Position numbers and translations under genes: made by a program
Notes under the pieces: generated by a model
What the model saw: only the letters and a program-made list of their open reading frames with translations
The model's database searches: none
Told to the model about the DNA's origin: nothing
Shown: positions 35,804 through 43,944 of the stretch, piece by piece
Position numbering within the stretch: position 1 is the stretch's first letter
Layout: every line of letters starts with the position of its first letter
Source of the DNA: Anaerococcus jeddahensis
GTDB taxonomy: Bacteria; Bacillota; Clostridia; Tissierellales; Peptoniphilaceae
Direction of reading: 5' to 3'
NCBI RefSeq assembly: GCF_001182725.1
Contig: NZ_CWHU01000004.1
Coordinates: forward strand, 1 to 64,000
Length of the DNA stretch: 64,000 bases

Positions 35804-36802
35804 TTAGGCCTCCAAATTTTTTATTATTTCTTGGGTGATTTTTTCTAAACTTGCCTCTCCTCCCAGATCTTTTGTATGATTTTTCTTATCTTCCATTGTT
35901 TTTTCAATAGACTTTCTTAATTTTTCGGACAAATTTCCTTCCCCAATGTCATCAAGCATGAGAGATGCTGTGAGTAAAATTGCAATAGGATTTGCCAAAT
36001 TTTTTCCAGCAATATCAGGAGCTGAACCATGAACGGATTCATAAATTGAAATATCCTCTCCCTTGTTTACTCCAGGAATTAAGCCAAGTCCACCAACAAG
36101 GCCTGCTGCCAAGTCTGACAAAATATCCCCATACAAATTTTCAGTAACAACAACGTCAAATTTATTAGGATTTAAAACCATTTGCATGGCAGTATTATCA
36201 ACCAAAAGCTCTTCAAATTCAATGTTTGGATAAGATTTTGAAATTTCACGTCCAACATTTAAAAACAAACCATCTGTAAATTTCATTATATTTGCCTTGG
36301 TAACTATGGTAACTTTTTTCCTATTAAATTTTTGGGCATATTCAAAGGCTGCCCATATAATTCTTTCTGATTTTTTTCTAGTGATTACCTTTATTGAATG
36401 AAATTCATCATCAGAAATTTTTTCTTCAAGACCCATATACAAGTCTTCAGTATTTTCCCTAAAAATCACCATATCAACATTTTCATATTTTGTTTTTATA
36501 TTTTTTATTGACTTTATTAGCCTAATATTTGCAAAAAGATCGTATCTTTTCCTAAGTTCAACATTAATTGACCTAAAACCATGGCCAATTGGGGTTGTGA
36601 TTGGACCTTTAATGGCAATTTTATTTTTTTCAATTGATTTAAAAACTTCATCTGGTATAAAAGTATTTTCTTTTTCAAAAACGCTCGCTCCAGCATTTAC
36701 TTCTTCAAACTCAACCTTTGATCCCAAGGCCTTTAAAACTTTTTTCATCGAATCGCAAATTTCTGGACCGATTCCATCCCCCATTATTAAAGTTACTTTC
36801 AT
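35804..36802 (-). CDS. icd: Isocitrate dehydrogenase, NAD-type family
   Basis: Oxidises isocitrate to 2-oxoglutarate. 332 residues fits the short NAD-dependent isocitrate/isopropylmalate dehydrogenase family. MGDGIGPEI at the start, KGPITTPIG near residue 70, IFRENTEDLYMG near 113, VTIVTKANIMKFTDG near 165, VVTENLYGDILSDLAAG near 213 and HGSAPDIAGKNLANP near 262. The family also contains isopropylmalate and homoisocitrate dehydrogenases; the neighbours aconitase and citrate synthase decide for isocitrate. It starts 2 bp after acn. Confidence 0.9.
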   Translation of the reverse strand: MKVTLIMGDGIGPEICDSMKKVLKALGSKVEFEEVNAGASVFEKENTFIPDEVFKSIEKNKIAIKGPITTPIGHGFRSINVELRKRYDLFANIRLIKSIKNIKTKYENVDMVIFRENTEDLYMGLEEKISDDEFHSIKVITRKKSERIIWAAFEYAQKFNRKKVTIVTKANIMKFTDGLFLNVGREISKSYPNIEFEELLVDNTAMQMVLNPNKFDVVVTENLYGDILSDLAAGLVGGLGLIPGVNKGEDISIYESVHGSAPDIAGKNLANPIAILLTASLMLDDIGEGNLSEKLRKSIEKTMEDKKNHTKDLGGEASLEKITQEIIKNLEA

Positions 36803-36804
36803 AA

Positions 36805-38736
36805 TTACTCCAATTCTAAATTTTTGGCATAATTTATATAGCCACCAATTTTTAAAATTTCAATTTCTCTTTTTGAAAAATCTCCCCTGACTTTTATTTC
36901 TATATCCTTATCCAAATCTTTTAAAATAAACTCCCCGCTTTCTAAAGAATTTTCTATATTTTTTATTTGAATATTATCAAATTCAGATAATTTTTCATAA
37001 TCTTTTTCATTTTCAAATTCTAACGGTAAAATTGCATTGTTAATCAAATTTGACCTGTGGATTCTTGCAAAAGATTTGGCAATAACCGCTTTTATATTTA
37101 GGTAAAGAGGAATGAGGGCAGCATGTTCTCTTGATGAGCCTTGACCATAATTTATACCCGCAACAATTACTCCACCAGAATTTTTCTCGGCTCTTTTTTT
37201 GAAATTATCGATTTTTGTTGTAAAGGCAAATTCTGATAAGTATTCTATATTTGACCTAAATGGCAAAAGTCTAGCATTTGATGGACAAATATCATCAGTT
37301 GTAATTTCATCTCCCGCCTTATAAATTATTTTTGAATTTATTTCAGAAACAGGACTTGCCTTTGGAAATGGCTTGATATTTTTCCCTTTTACAGTTTCTT
37401 TAATTCTTTTTGATAAATCTTCTTCTCTTTTTATAAAATAGGCATCAGTATGGTCAAAAATAATATTTTCGTCAAAATCTTTTTTAAATTCGGCATCTTT
37501 AGGATTTGATATATATCCGTTAATCGCAGAAATCGCACAAGTTTCTGGACTTGCCAAATAAATTTGGGCATCAATTGTGCCAGATCTTCCCTTAAAATTT
37601 CTATTAAAAGATCTTAGAGAAATTCCGCCAGCTTTTGGAGCTTGGCCCATGCCGATACAAGGCCCACAACCCGATTCCAAAATTCTTGCTCCTGCCTTAA
37701 TCATCTTTGCCAAAGCACCATTTTCTGATAATTTTTCCAAAATTGTTGCAGAGCCCGGAGAAATTACAAGAGAAACATCAGGATTAACTTTTTTTCCATC
37801 AAGAATTGAAGCAACTTTCATCATATCCATGTAGGATGAATTGGTACAAGATCCGATTGCAACTTGGTCGATTTTTATTTTCTCCATTTCAGAAATTTTT
37901 TGGTATTGGTCTGGAAAATGAGGTCTTGCAACAGCAGGTTCGATTTTTTCCAAATCAATTTCCATTACCTCATCATAAAAAGCATCCTCATCCGCCTCTA
38001 ATTTTTTATAATCTTCTTTTCTATTTTGGCTTGTTAAATATTTTAAAGTATTTTCATCAGATGGGAAAATTGAAGTCGTCGCCCCAAGTTCTGCTCCCAT
38101 ATTACAAATTGTCGCCCTATCAGTTACGGACAAAGATTTTACACCTTCCCCTGAATATTCCATTATATATCCAGTTCCGCCTTTTACAGATAATTTCCCC
38201 AAAATATATAAAATTAAATCCTTGGCATTTACATAATCTTTCAAAGAATTTTTAAGACGAATATTATAAATTTTTGGAACCTTTACAAAATAAAATCCCT
38301 TTGCCATAGCAACCGCAACATCAAGTCCACCAGCTCCAATTGCAATTTGACCCAAAGCACCGCCCGTTGGAGTGTGAGAATCAGAACCCAACAAAGTTTT
38401 TCCAGGCTTTCCAAATTGTTCCAAATGAACTTGGTGGCAAATTCCACAGCCAGCTTTTGAAAAAGTTATACCAAATTTGTTGGCGGCTGATTTTATAAAC
38501 TCATGGTCATCAGCATTTTCAAATCCCTCTTGTAAAATATTGTGGTCTATGTAGGCGAGAGATTTTTCAGTTTTTACATCCTCAATATCCATAGCCTCAA
38601 GTTGCAAATATGCCATTGTTCCCGTCGAATCTTGAGTTAAAGTTTGGTCAATTTTAATAGCAATTTCATTTCCTGTTTTTATTTCACCTTGTAAAAGATG
38701 ATTTTCTAAAATTTTTATAGCTAAAGATTTTTTCAT
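36805..38736 (-). CDS. acn: Aconitate hydratase
   Basis: Isomerises citrate to isocitrate with a 4Fe-4S cluster. 643 residues, the size of the mitochondrial-like bacterial type rather than the roughly 890-residue AcnA. Cluster ligands are the cysteine in GSCTNSSYMD near residue 297 and the pair in CGPCIGMGQAP near 360. LGSDSHTPTGGALGQIAIGAGGLD covers the substrate site near 116 (motif DSHTPT). The swivelling C-terminal domain contains GINYGQGSSREHAAL near 536. It is the first gene of the operon that makes 2-oxoglutarate. Confidence 0.94.
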   Translation of the reverse strand: MKKSLAIKILENHLLQGEIKTGNEIAIKIDQTLTQDSTGTMAYLQLEAMDIEDVKTEKSLAYIDHNILQEGFENADDHEFIKSAANKFGITFSKAGCGICHQVHLEQFGKPGKTLLGSDSHTPTGGALGQIAIGAGGLDVAVAMAKGFYFVKVPKIYNIRLKNSLKDYVNAKDLILYILGKLSVKGGTGYIMEYSGEGVKSLSVTDRATICNMGAELGATTSIFPSDENTLKYLTSQNRKEDYKKLEADEDAFYDEVMEIDLEKIEPAVARPHFPDQYQKISEMEKIKIDQVAIGSCTNSSYMDMMKVASILDGKKVNPDVSLVISPGSATILEKLSENGALAKMIKAGARILESGCGPCIGMGQAPKAGGISLRSFNRNFKGRSGTIDAQIYLASPETCAISAINGYISNPKDAEFKKDFDENIIFDHTDAYFIKREEDLSKRIKETVKGKNIKPFPKASPVSEINSKIIYKAGDEITTDDICPSNARLLPFRSNIEYLSEFAFTTKIDNFKKRAEKNSGGVIVAGINYGQGSSREHAALIPLYLNIKAVIAKSFARIHRSNLINNAILPLEFENEKDYEKLSEFDNIQIKNIENSLESGEFILKDLDKDIEIKVRGDFSKREIEILKIGGYINYAKNLELE

Positions 38737-38754
38737 TTAATACTCCTTACTTTA

Positions 38755-38806
38755 CTATATTATTGTAATAATTATACACTGAAGTAAAATAATTTCCAAA
38801 AAATAT
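38755..38806 (-). promoter_or_regulatory. Predicted acn operon promoter
   Basis: Minus strand TTGGAA, 17-bp spacer, TATAAT in the context GTGTATAATTAT, then AAGGAG before the start codon. Boundaries are approximate. Confidence 0.5.
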
Positions 38807-38917
38807 CCCACAAAATATGAGACAAGATTAGAATATCAAATTGTAAAAAGTTAAAAATTAAAATTTCTATTAATGATAATTCGAAGAAAAAATAAATCAA
38901 AATTAAAGCCAATAAAA

Positions 38918-39078
38918 GAGATCTCTCCACAGGGTCGAGATGGGTGATTGTTAGATGGTTTTAATTGCTAAAGTTTAATTTTTTTATTATCTTTAAAATT
39001 TTAAAAATTGAAATTTAAGCAATATATTAGTTTATTCTTCAGCTATTAATTACATATAAAGATTAACCCATCTCGAGC
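38918..39078. repeat. Class-2 fragment plus 115-bp direct repeat, copy 1
   Basis: GAGATCTCTCCACAGGGTCG to GAGATGGG is a right half. Downstream, 38964-39078 is a 115-bp stretch that recurs at 39457-39571 with one mismatch. It runs from ATTGCTAAAGTTTAATTT to CCCATCTCGAGC. Confidence 0.75.
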
Positions 39079-39159
39079 GAAAATCGAGAGATCTCATAGA
39101 TTAAATATATCCTATAAATTTACTCTTACACTGAGATCTCTCCGCAGGGTCGAGATGGG
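39067..39159. repeat. Class-2 palindromic element
   Basis: CCCATCTCGAGCG to GGGTCGAGATGGG, with inner TCGAGAGATCTC and GAGATCTCTCC. The left arm is shortened (GCGAAAATCGAG). Confidence 0.7.
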
Positions 39160-39264
39160 TGATTATTGGATGGTTTTAATTGCTAAAGTTTTTCGATTTT
39201 TACAAATTAATTATTTTTTTACAAAATTAAATTCATTATTTAATAAACTAAAACGAAGACTATA

Positions 39265-39436
39265 CCCATCCCGAGCGAATGTAATGAGTCGAGAGATCTC
39301 TTATGTTAAATTTATCTTATATATTTATCTTACACTGAGATCTCTCCACACTAAAACCAATAATTTTCCCTTGATTTCAAACTAGTTTTAGGGATAAATA
39401 TGCCAAATCAAGGCATATTTATCAGGTCGAGATGGG
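39265..39436. repeat. Class-2 palindromic element with inserted module
   Basis: CCCATCCCGAGCG to AGGTCGAGATGGG. The right half contains the ACTAAAACC...GTTTTAG and AAATATGCC/GGCATATTT modules also found at 29850-29943. Confidence 0.7.
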
Positions 39437-39456
39437 TAATTACGGTATGTTTTTTT

Positions 39457-39659
39457 ATTGCTAAAGTTTAATTTTTTTATTATCTTTAAAATTTTAAAAA
39501 ATGAAATTTAAGCAATATATTAGTTTATTCTTCAGCTATTAATTACATATAAAGATTAACCCATCTCGAGCTTGTCGAGAGATCTCCTGCGTTTAATTTA
39601 TCTTCTTTATTTACTTTTACTTAAAGATCTCTCCACTCCCTATGGTCGGTCGAGATGGG
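39457..39659. repeat. 115-bp direct repeat copy 2 and class-2 palindromic element
   Basis: 39457-39571 is the second copy of the 115-bp repeat. It leads into the palindrome 39560-39659 (CCCATCTCGAGC to GGTCGAGATGGG). Confidence 0.75.
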
Positions 39660-39769
39660 TGATTGTTATATTTATTTAATCGATAAAGGTTTTTAATATA
39701 AATTATTTATACCTTAATTTCTTTTACTTAATCAACCTTATATTTAAATAATAAAAAACGAAGATATAA

Positions 39770-39798
39770 CCCATCTCGAGCCTGTCGAGAGATCTCTG
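39770..39798. repeat. Left half of a class-2 element
   Basis: CCCATCTCGAGCCTGTCGAG and AGAGATCTCT with no right half. With the elements listed from 38918, this fills the 1.1-kb gap between acn and proC; no gene is seen there. Confidence 0.6.
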
Positions 39799-39817
39799 GA
39801 TTAATTTTGCTGATAAA

Positions 39818-39862
39818 AAAATTCATGGAAAATTTTTTTCTCAAAAATCCCCATGAATTTAA
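39818..39862 (-). terminator. proC terminator
   Basis: Minus strand: AAATTCATGG...CCATGAATTT then TTTTT; overlaps the end of proC. Confidence 0.75.
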
Positions 39863-40630
39863 TTACATATTCTTAGCCTTATTAAAAGAAGCCTCAACTG
39901 CCTTTATCAATCCTGCCCTAAAATTATTTTCTTCCAAGGCCTTGACCCCTTCGATTGTTGTTCCTTTTGGGCTTGTTACCTTATCTTTTAAAAGTCCTGG
40001 ATGATCTCCTGACTCTTCCATTAATTTTGCAGATCCTATTATAGTTTGGGCAATTAATTTATAAGAAATATCTCTTTTAAGTCCACAAAGAACCGCCCCA
40101 TCAGACAAGCCTTCTATAAATAAATCTACAAAAGCAGGCAGACAACCATTTACAATACTTGCTGAATCAAATTGATTTTCGTCAATTTTTATGGCCTTGC
40201 CAAAAGATGAAAAAATTTCCAAAACATTTGAAAATTCATCTTCACTCACATTTGAATTTGGACAAAGAATTGACATCCCTTCCCCAACAGATGCAGGAGT
40301 ATTTGGCATAGTCATAACAATTTTTTTGTCAGATCCCAATAAATTTTCAAGTTTTTCAAGAGTAAAACCTGCAGCTATTGAAATAAAAACTTTATTTTCC
40401 AACAAATCTTTTATCTCATCAATTACATCTTTATAATAATTTGGTTTTACAGCCAAAATTATATAATCAGAATTTTCCACGACTTTTCTATTTTCCATTA
40501 TAGAAACTTCTTTATCCTTAAAATATTCTAAATTAGATCCCCTGTTAGACAAAAAAAGTTCATTTTTGCCCAAAAGACCTTTTGCAATAGCAGAACCCAT
40601 GTTTCCAATGCCGATAATACCAATTTTCAT
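39863..40630 (-). CDS. proC: Pyrroline-5-carboxylate reductase
   Basis: Last step of proline synthesis, reducing pyrroline-5-carboxylate with NAD(P)H. 255 residues. Rossmann motif GIIGIGNMGSAIAKGL at the N-terminus, AVKPNYY near residue 57, SIAAGFTLEKL near 87, VMTMPNTPASVGEGMS near 107, and the C-terminal dimerisation/active region SPKGTTIEGVKALEE near 225. GGAGG precedes ATG by 6-7 bp. It is separated from proBA by an 846-bp gap that contains a GC-rich repeat element. Confidence 0.95.
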   Translation of the reverse strand: MKIGIIGIGNMGSAIAKGLLGKNELFLSNRGSNLEYFKDKEVSIMENRKVVENSDYIILAVKPNYYKDVIDEIKDLLENKVFISIAAGFTLEKLENLLGSDKKIVMTMPNTPASVGEGMSILCPNSNVSEDEFSNVLEIFSSFGKAIKIDENQFDSASIVNGCLPAFVDLFIEGLSDGAVLCGLKRDISYKLIAQTIIGSAKLMEESGDHPGLLKDKVTSPKGTTIEGVKALEENNFRAGLIKAVEASFNKAKNM

Positions 40631-40696
40631 ATTTCCTCCTTATAGAAAAATATATTTATTTTTTTTCTTAAAGTTAGTAATTTTATAAAATTAATT

Positions 40697-41408
40697 CTTC
40701 GTTATGTTAGGGCGAAGGAAATGGGGGAGTTTCGATTCTCCCCCTTTTTCCACGCTAACTTACTTTTTAAATTTAAAAAAATCTTAAATCAAAATTCAAT
40801 TTCAAATTAAAACTACGAATAAATTCCGCGGTATAATTATTGAAATTGTACCACTGGCACAATTTCAAGCTAATTATATCCCCTAAAGCCCCAATCTTTA
40901 TAACCCCTTAACCGGCCCTTGCAGGGTGCAAAATTAGAAAGAAACTAAATTTTCTTTCTCAGACTGTTGCCAAACTAAATTTTCACCCATTTCGAGCAGA
41001 TAAACAACCGTTGATTTCGGTTGTTTATCCCGATTTATCGTACGTAGTGAGTCGAGAAATCTCATGAGATCTCTCCATGCGTTCGTTTCACTCACTTAGT
41101 CGAGATGGGTTTTAGCATGATTTTATTATTAAATTATTAATAAATTATTAAACTGACTTTGTCTACGCTCTGGGAAAAAAATAGCTCACTAAGGTTCTAA
41201 CATTTTTTTCTCTAATAATTCACTTGAATTTATAATTATTTTTAAATAGCAGTAAATCTTTAAAAACTTGAAAGAAGCGTAAGCTTCTTACAAGAAAAGC
41301 TCCATGCAATGGTCGGTTGAAGGGGGGCAAAAAAGTGGGGGTCGTTAGGGGTAGGAAAAAGGGGGAGAATCGAAACTCCCCCATTTCCTCCGCCCTAACA
41401 TAACGAAG
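40697..41408. repeat. GC-rich hairpin-ended element, copy 2, with nested class-1 element
   Basis: Terminal inverted repeats of 55 bp (40697-40751 and 41354-41408), starting CTTCGTTATGTTAGGGCG, differ at one position. Each repeat itself contains a hairpin GGGGGAG...CTCCCCC. Inner segments match copy 1 at 18063-18507 (CCTTAACCGGCCCTTGCAGG; GCTCCATGCAATGGTCGGTT; GTGGGGGTCGTTAGGGG). It encodes no protein. The middle is interrupted by a class-1 element. Confidence 0.88.
40958..41172. repeat. Class-1 palindromic element nested in the GC-rich element
   Basis: CTCAGACTGTTGCCAAACTA to GACTTTGTCTACGCTCTG. It starts immediately after the hairpin GAAAGAAAC...TTTCTTTC of the host element. Sequence present in copy 1 at that point (18201-18270) is missing here. 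The right flank has no obvious hairpin copy, unlike the other sites. Confidence 0.8.
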
Positions 41409-41475
41409 TATTAAATATATATAACAATTTATTACAAGAAAAAACCTAAATTTCTAAAAATAATCTTTAAAAAGA

Positions 41476-42747
41476 TTATTCCCTAATTTGCCCTTGACCC
41501 AAAATCACATATTTATATGTTGTAAGCTCATTCAATCCTACTGGTCCTCTGGCGTGAAGCCTTTGGGTTGAGATTCCTATTTCTGCTCCAAAGCCAAATT
41601 CTGAACCGTCTGTAAATCTTGTTGAGGCATTTACATAAACGCAGGCTGAATCTACTTCTTCTACAAATTTATTTGCTGCTTCTATTTTTTCTGTGATTAT
41701 TGCATCAGAATGTCCTGTAGAATATTTGTAGATATGATCAATCGCCTCGTCTATACTTTCAACTTCTTTTACTGAAAATTCGTAGTCCAAATATTCTTTC
41801 CCATAATCTTCATCGCTTGCTGGGATTGCTCCTTTTATTTTTTCTATTAAATTTTCACAAGCGTGAACTTTTAACTTATATTTTTCTACAATTTTATTTA
41901 ATCCATGGTAAAAACTTTGGTCGATGTCTTTGTGAACTACCAAACTTTCAAGGGCATTACACACGCCAATTCTTTGGGTTTTGCCGTTTTCAAAAATCTT
42001 CAATGCTTTTTCAATATCAGCGTACTTATCAACATACAAATGGCAATTTCCCACTCCCGTTTCAAGGGTTGGGACACTTGCATTTTTTACAACTGCGTTT
42101 ATAAGAGATGCTGAACCTCTTGGAATTAACAAGTCTACATAGCCATTTAATTTCATAAGTTCAGTTGATGACTCTCTCGTAGTATCGTCAATTATTTGTA
42201 CAATATTTTCATCAAAACCTGTATTTTTTATTCCTTCTCTAATTGCACTTGCTATGGCAAGTGAAGAATTTATTGCCTCTTTTCCACTTCTTAAGATTAT
42301 AGAATTTGAAGATTTTATGGCAAGAATTGACGCATCCAAGGTTACATTTGGCCTAGCTTCATAAATCATTGCCAAAACTCCAATTGCAACTGATTTTTTC
42401 CCAATCAAAAGTCCATTTTCAAGAGTTCTCACATCTGTCATTTTCCCAATTGGATCTGGAAGTTTTATCATTTGATCGATTGATGAAATCATTGAATCAA
42501 TTCTTTGGTCATCAAGTTTTAGCCTATCAAGAAGACCTTCTGCCATATTATTGGAAAGTCCCTTGTCATAGTCTTTTTTGTTAGCATCAAGAATGTTTTT
42601 CCTGTTTTTTTCCATGGAAATTTTTATATTTTCCAAAATTTTATTTTTATCTTTTGTTGAAAGCTTTACAAAATCTTTTTTTGCTTTTTTGGAAAGCTCA
42701 CCCATTTTAGTTAATTTTTCTTTTAAAGATTGTTCCAATTTCTTCAC
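41476..42747 (-). CDS. proA: Glutamate-5-semialdehyde dehydrogenase
   Basis: Reduces glutamyl-5-phosphate to the semialdehyde, the second step of proline synthesis. About 420 residues. KKSVAIGVLAMIYEARPNVTLDA near residue 115 (motif YEARPNV), LRSGKEAINSS near 152, and the catalytic Cys in RIGVCNALESLVVH near 262. ASTRFTDGSEFGFGAEIGIST and ARGPVGLNELTT close the protein. Its start lies inside the end of proB. A GTG at 42747 opens the frame, but AAGG abuts it; a TTG at 42738 has AGGTG at better spacing. Either way it overlaps proB and is probably coupled. Confidence 0.95.
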   Translation of the reverse strand: MKKLEQSLKEKLTKMGELSKKAKKDFVKLSTKDKNKILENIKISMEKNRKNILDANKKDYDKGLSNNMAEGLLDRLKLDDQRIDSMISSIDQMIKLPDPIGKMTDVRTLENGLLIGKKSVAIGVLAMIYEARPNVTLDASILAIKSSNSIILRSGKEAINSSLAIASAIREGIKNTGFDENIVQIIDDTTRESSTELMKLNGYVDLLIPRGSASLINAVVKNASVPTLETGVGNCHLYVDKYADIEKALKIFENGKTQRIGVCNALESLVVHKDIDQSFYHGLNKIVEKYKLKVHACENLIEKIKGAIPASDEDYGKEYLDYEFSVKEVESIDEAIDHIYKYSTGHSDAIITEKIEAANKFVEEVDSACVYVNASTRFTDGSEFGFGAEIGISTQRLHARGPVGLNELTTYKYVILGQGQIRE

Positions 42748-43501
42748 CTTTCACAATTTTTCTAATATTTTTTAAATCTTTTGAATTTGCAATTACCGTA
42801 TCAATTCCCTTTTCCATGCAAAGGTTGGCTGCATTGATTTTTGTTGCCATCCCCCCTGTTCCAAGATTTGAATAAGAATCTTTGCCCATTGACCTTAATT
42901 TTTCGTCAATTACATTAACTTCTTTGATCAATTTTGCATCCTTATTAATTCTTGGATCATCCGTATAAAGCCCGTCAATATCTGACAAAAGTAAGAGCAA
43001 ATCAGCATCAACCAACTTTGCAACTACAGATGATAGGGTATCATTGTCCCCAAAATCAATTTCGTAAGTAGAAATTGTGTCATTTTCATTTACAATTGGA
43101 ATAACACCCATTTCCAACAAATCATTTATAGTATTTTTGGCATTAAAATTCATAACATCGTTAGTTTCAACCATTCTTGTAAGAAGAATTTGACCGATAG
43201 AATACCCATATTCCGCAAAAGCCTTGAGGAAAGTATTCATCAAAGTAACCTGACCAACGGCAGCTGTGGCTTGTTTTTTGCTAATATCATTTCTTGGCCT
43301 TTTAATAGAAAGCCTGTTTGCCCCAGTTGCAATCGCACCAGATGAAACCAAAATCACCTTAATGCCCTTGTTTTCCAAATTTACAATTTCTTTCGCCAAA
43401 TCCTCAATTCTTTCAATATCAACTCCACCATTTTCATGGCTTACAGAAGAAGATCCGACTTTTATAACTATTTTTCTTAATTCATTACTAAATTCTCTCA
43501 T
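42707..43501 (-). CDS. proB: Glutamate 5-kinase, without PUA domain
   Basis: Phosphorylates glutamate, the first and normally proline-inhibited step. 264 residues is the short form: the amino-acid kinase domain only, lacking the C-terminal PUA domain of the roughly 370-residue enzymes. IVIKVGSSSVS near residue 11, ILVSSGAIATG near 50, NENDTIST near 138 with DNDTLSS, LLLLSDIDGLYTDDPR near 170 and GTGGMATKINAA near 213. RBS GGTG precedes ATG. It starts the proB-proA unit, with repeat elements upstream. Confidence 0.95.
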   Translation of the reverse strand: MREFSNELRKIVIKVGSSSVSHENGGVDIERIEDLAKEIVNLENKGIKVILVSSGAIATGANRLSIKRPRNDISKKQATAAVGQVTLMNTFLKAFAEYGYSIGQILLTRMVETNDVMNFNAKNTINDLLEMGVIPIVNENDTISTYEIDFGDNDTLSSVVAKLVDADLLLLLSDIDGLYTDDPRINKDAKLIKEVNVIDEKLRSMGKDSYSNLGTGGMATKINAANLCMEKGIDTVIANSKDLKNIRKIVKGEEIGTIFKRKIN

Positions 43502-43551
43502 ATTTTTTCACCATATTATATTTTATAAGAAAACGAAAAAATAAGCAATTT

Positions 43552-43576
43552 AAAACACCCATTTTTTGGGTGTTTT
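43552..43576. terminator. Hairpin upstream of proB
   Basis: AAAACACCCATTTTTTGGGTGTTTT, near perfect; arms AAAACACCC and GGGTGTTTT. T-runs are short on both sides, so terminator activity is uncertain. It may end transcripts arriving from upstream on the minus strand. Confidence 0.45.
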
Positions 43577-43639
43577 GGAAGAAAATGTTAGAATTTTTAA
43601 TTACTAAAGTTTAAATTTAATTGTAAGCATAATTTTATA

Positions 43640-43875
43640 AGAGATCTCTCCACAGGGTCGAGATGGGTAATTATTGAAGGTCTTTAATTGCTAAAGGTTT
43701 TTATATAAATTTCTTACAAATTAATTATTTTTAATTCATTAACCCTATATTAAAATAATATAAAATGAAGATATAACCCATCTCGAGCGAAGTCGAGAGA
43801 TCTCTTAGATTAAATATATCCAATAAATTAACTCTTCCACGAGATCTCTCCACTCCTTACAGTCTGTCGAGATGG
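43640..43875. repeat. Class-2 half element followed by a full class-2 element
   Basis: Right half at 43640-43668 (GAGATCTCTCCACAGGGTCG). Full palindrome at 43777-43875 (CCCATCTCGAGCGAAGTCGAG to TGTCGAGATGG). Between them are AATTGCTAAAGG and AT-rich flanks matching the acn-proC gap. No gene is seen in 43502-43944. Confidence 0.7.
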
Positions 43876-43944
43876 CTAATTAAGGTATTTTAAAATTCTA
43901 AAGTTTAATCTTAATTATAAGAATTATTTTCTAAGATATGTCTC

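Noticed and set aside
37806..38255. 149-codon frame antisense to aconitase
   Set aside because: Composition follows the third-position pattern of the acn gene; there is no RBS and no domain.
40697..41408. Considering the GC-rich hairpin element as an rRNA or known structured RNA
   Set aside because: No match to conserved rRNA, tmRNA, RNase P or 6S segments; inverted terminal repeats fit a transposable element better.
43552..43576. The AAAACACCC/GGGTGTTTT hairpin as a riboswitch for proB
   Set aside because: It is only a simple hairpin with no aptamer-like conserved segments around it.
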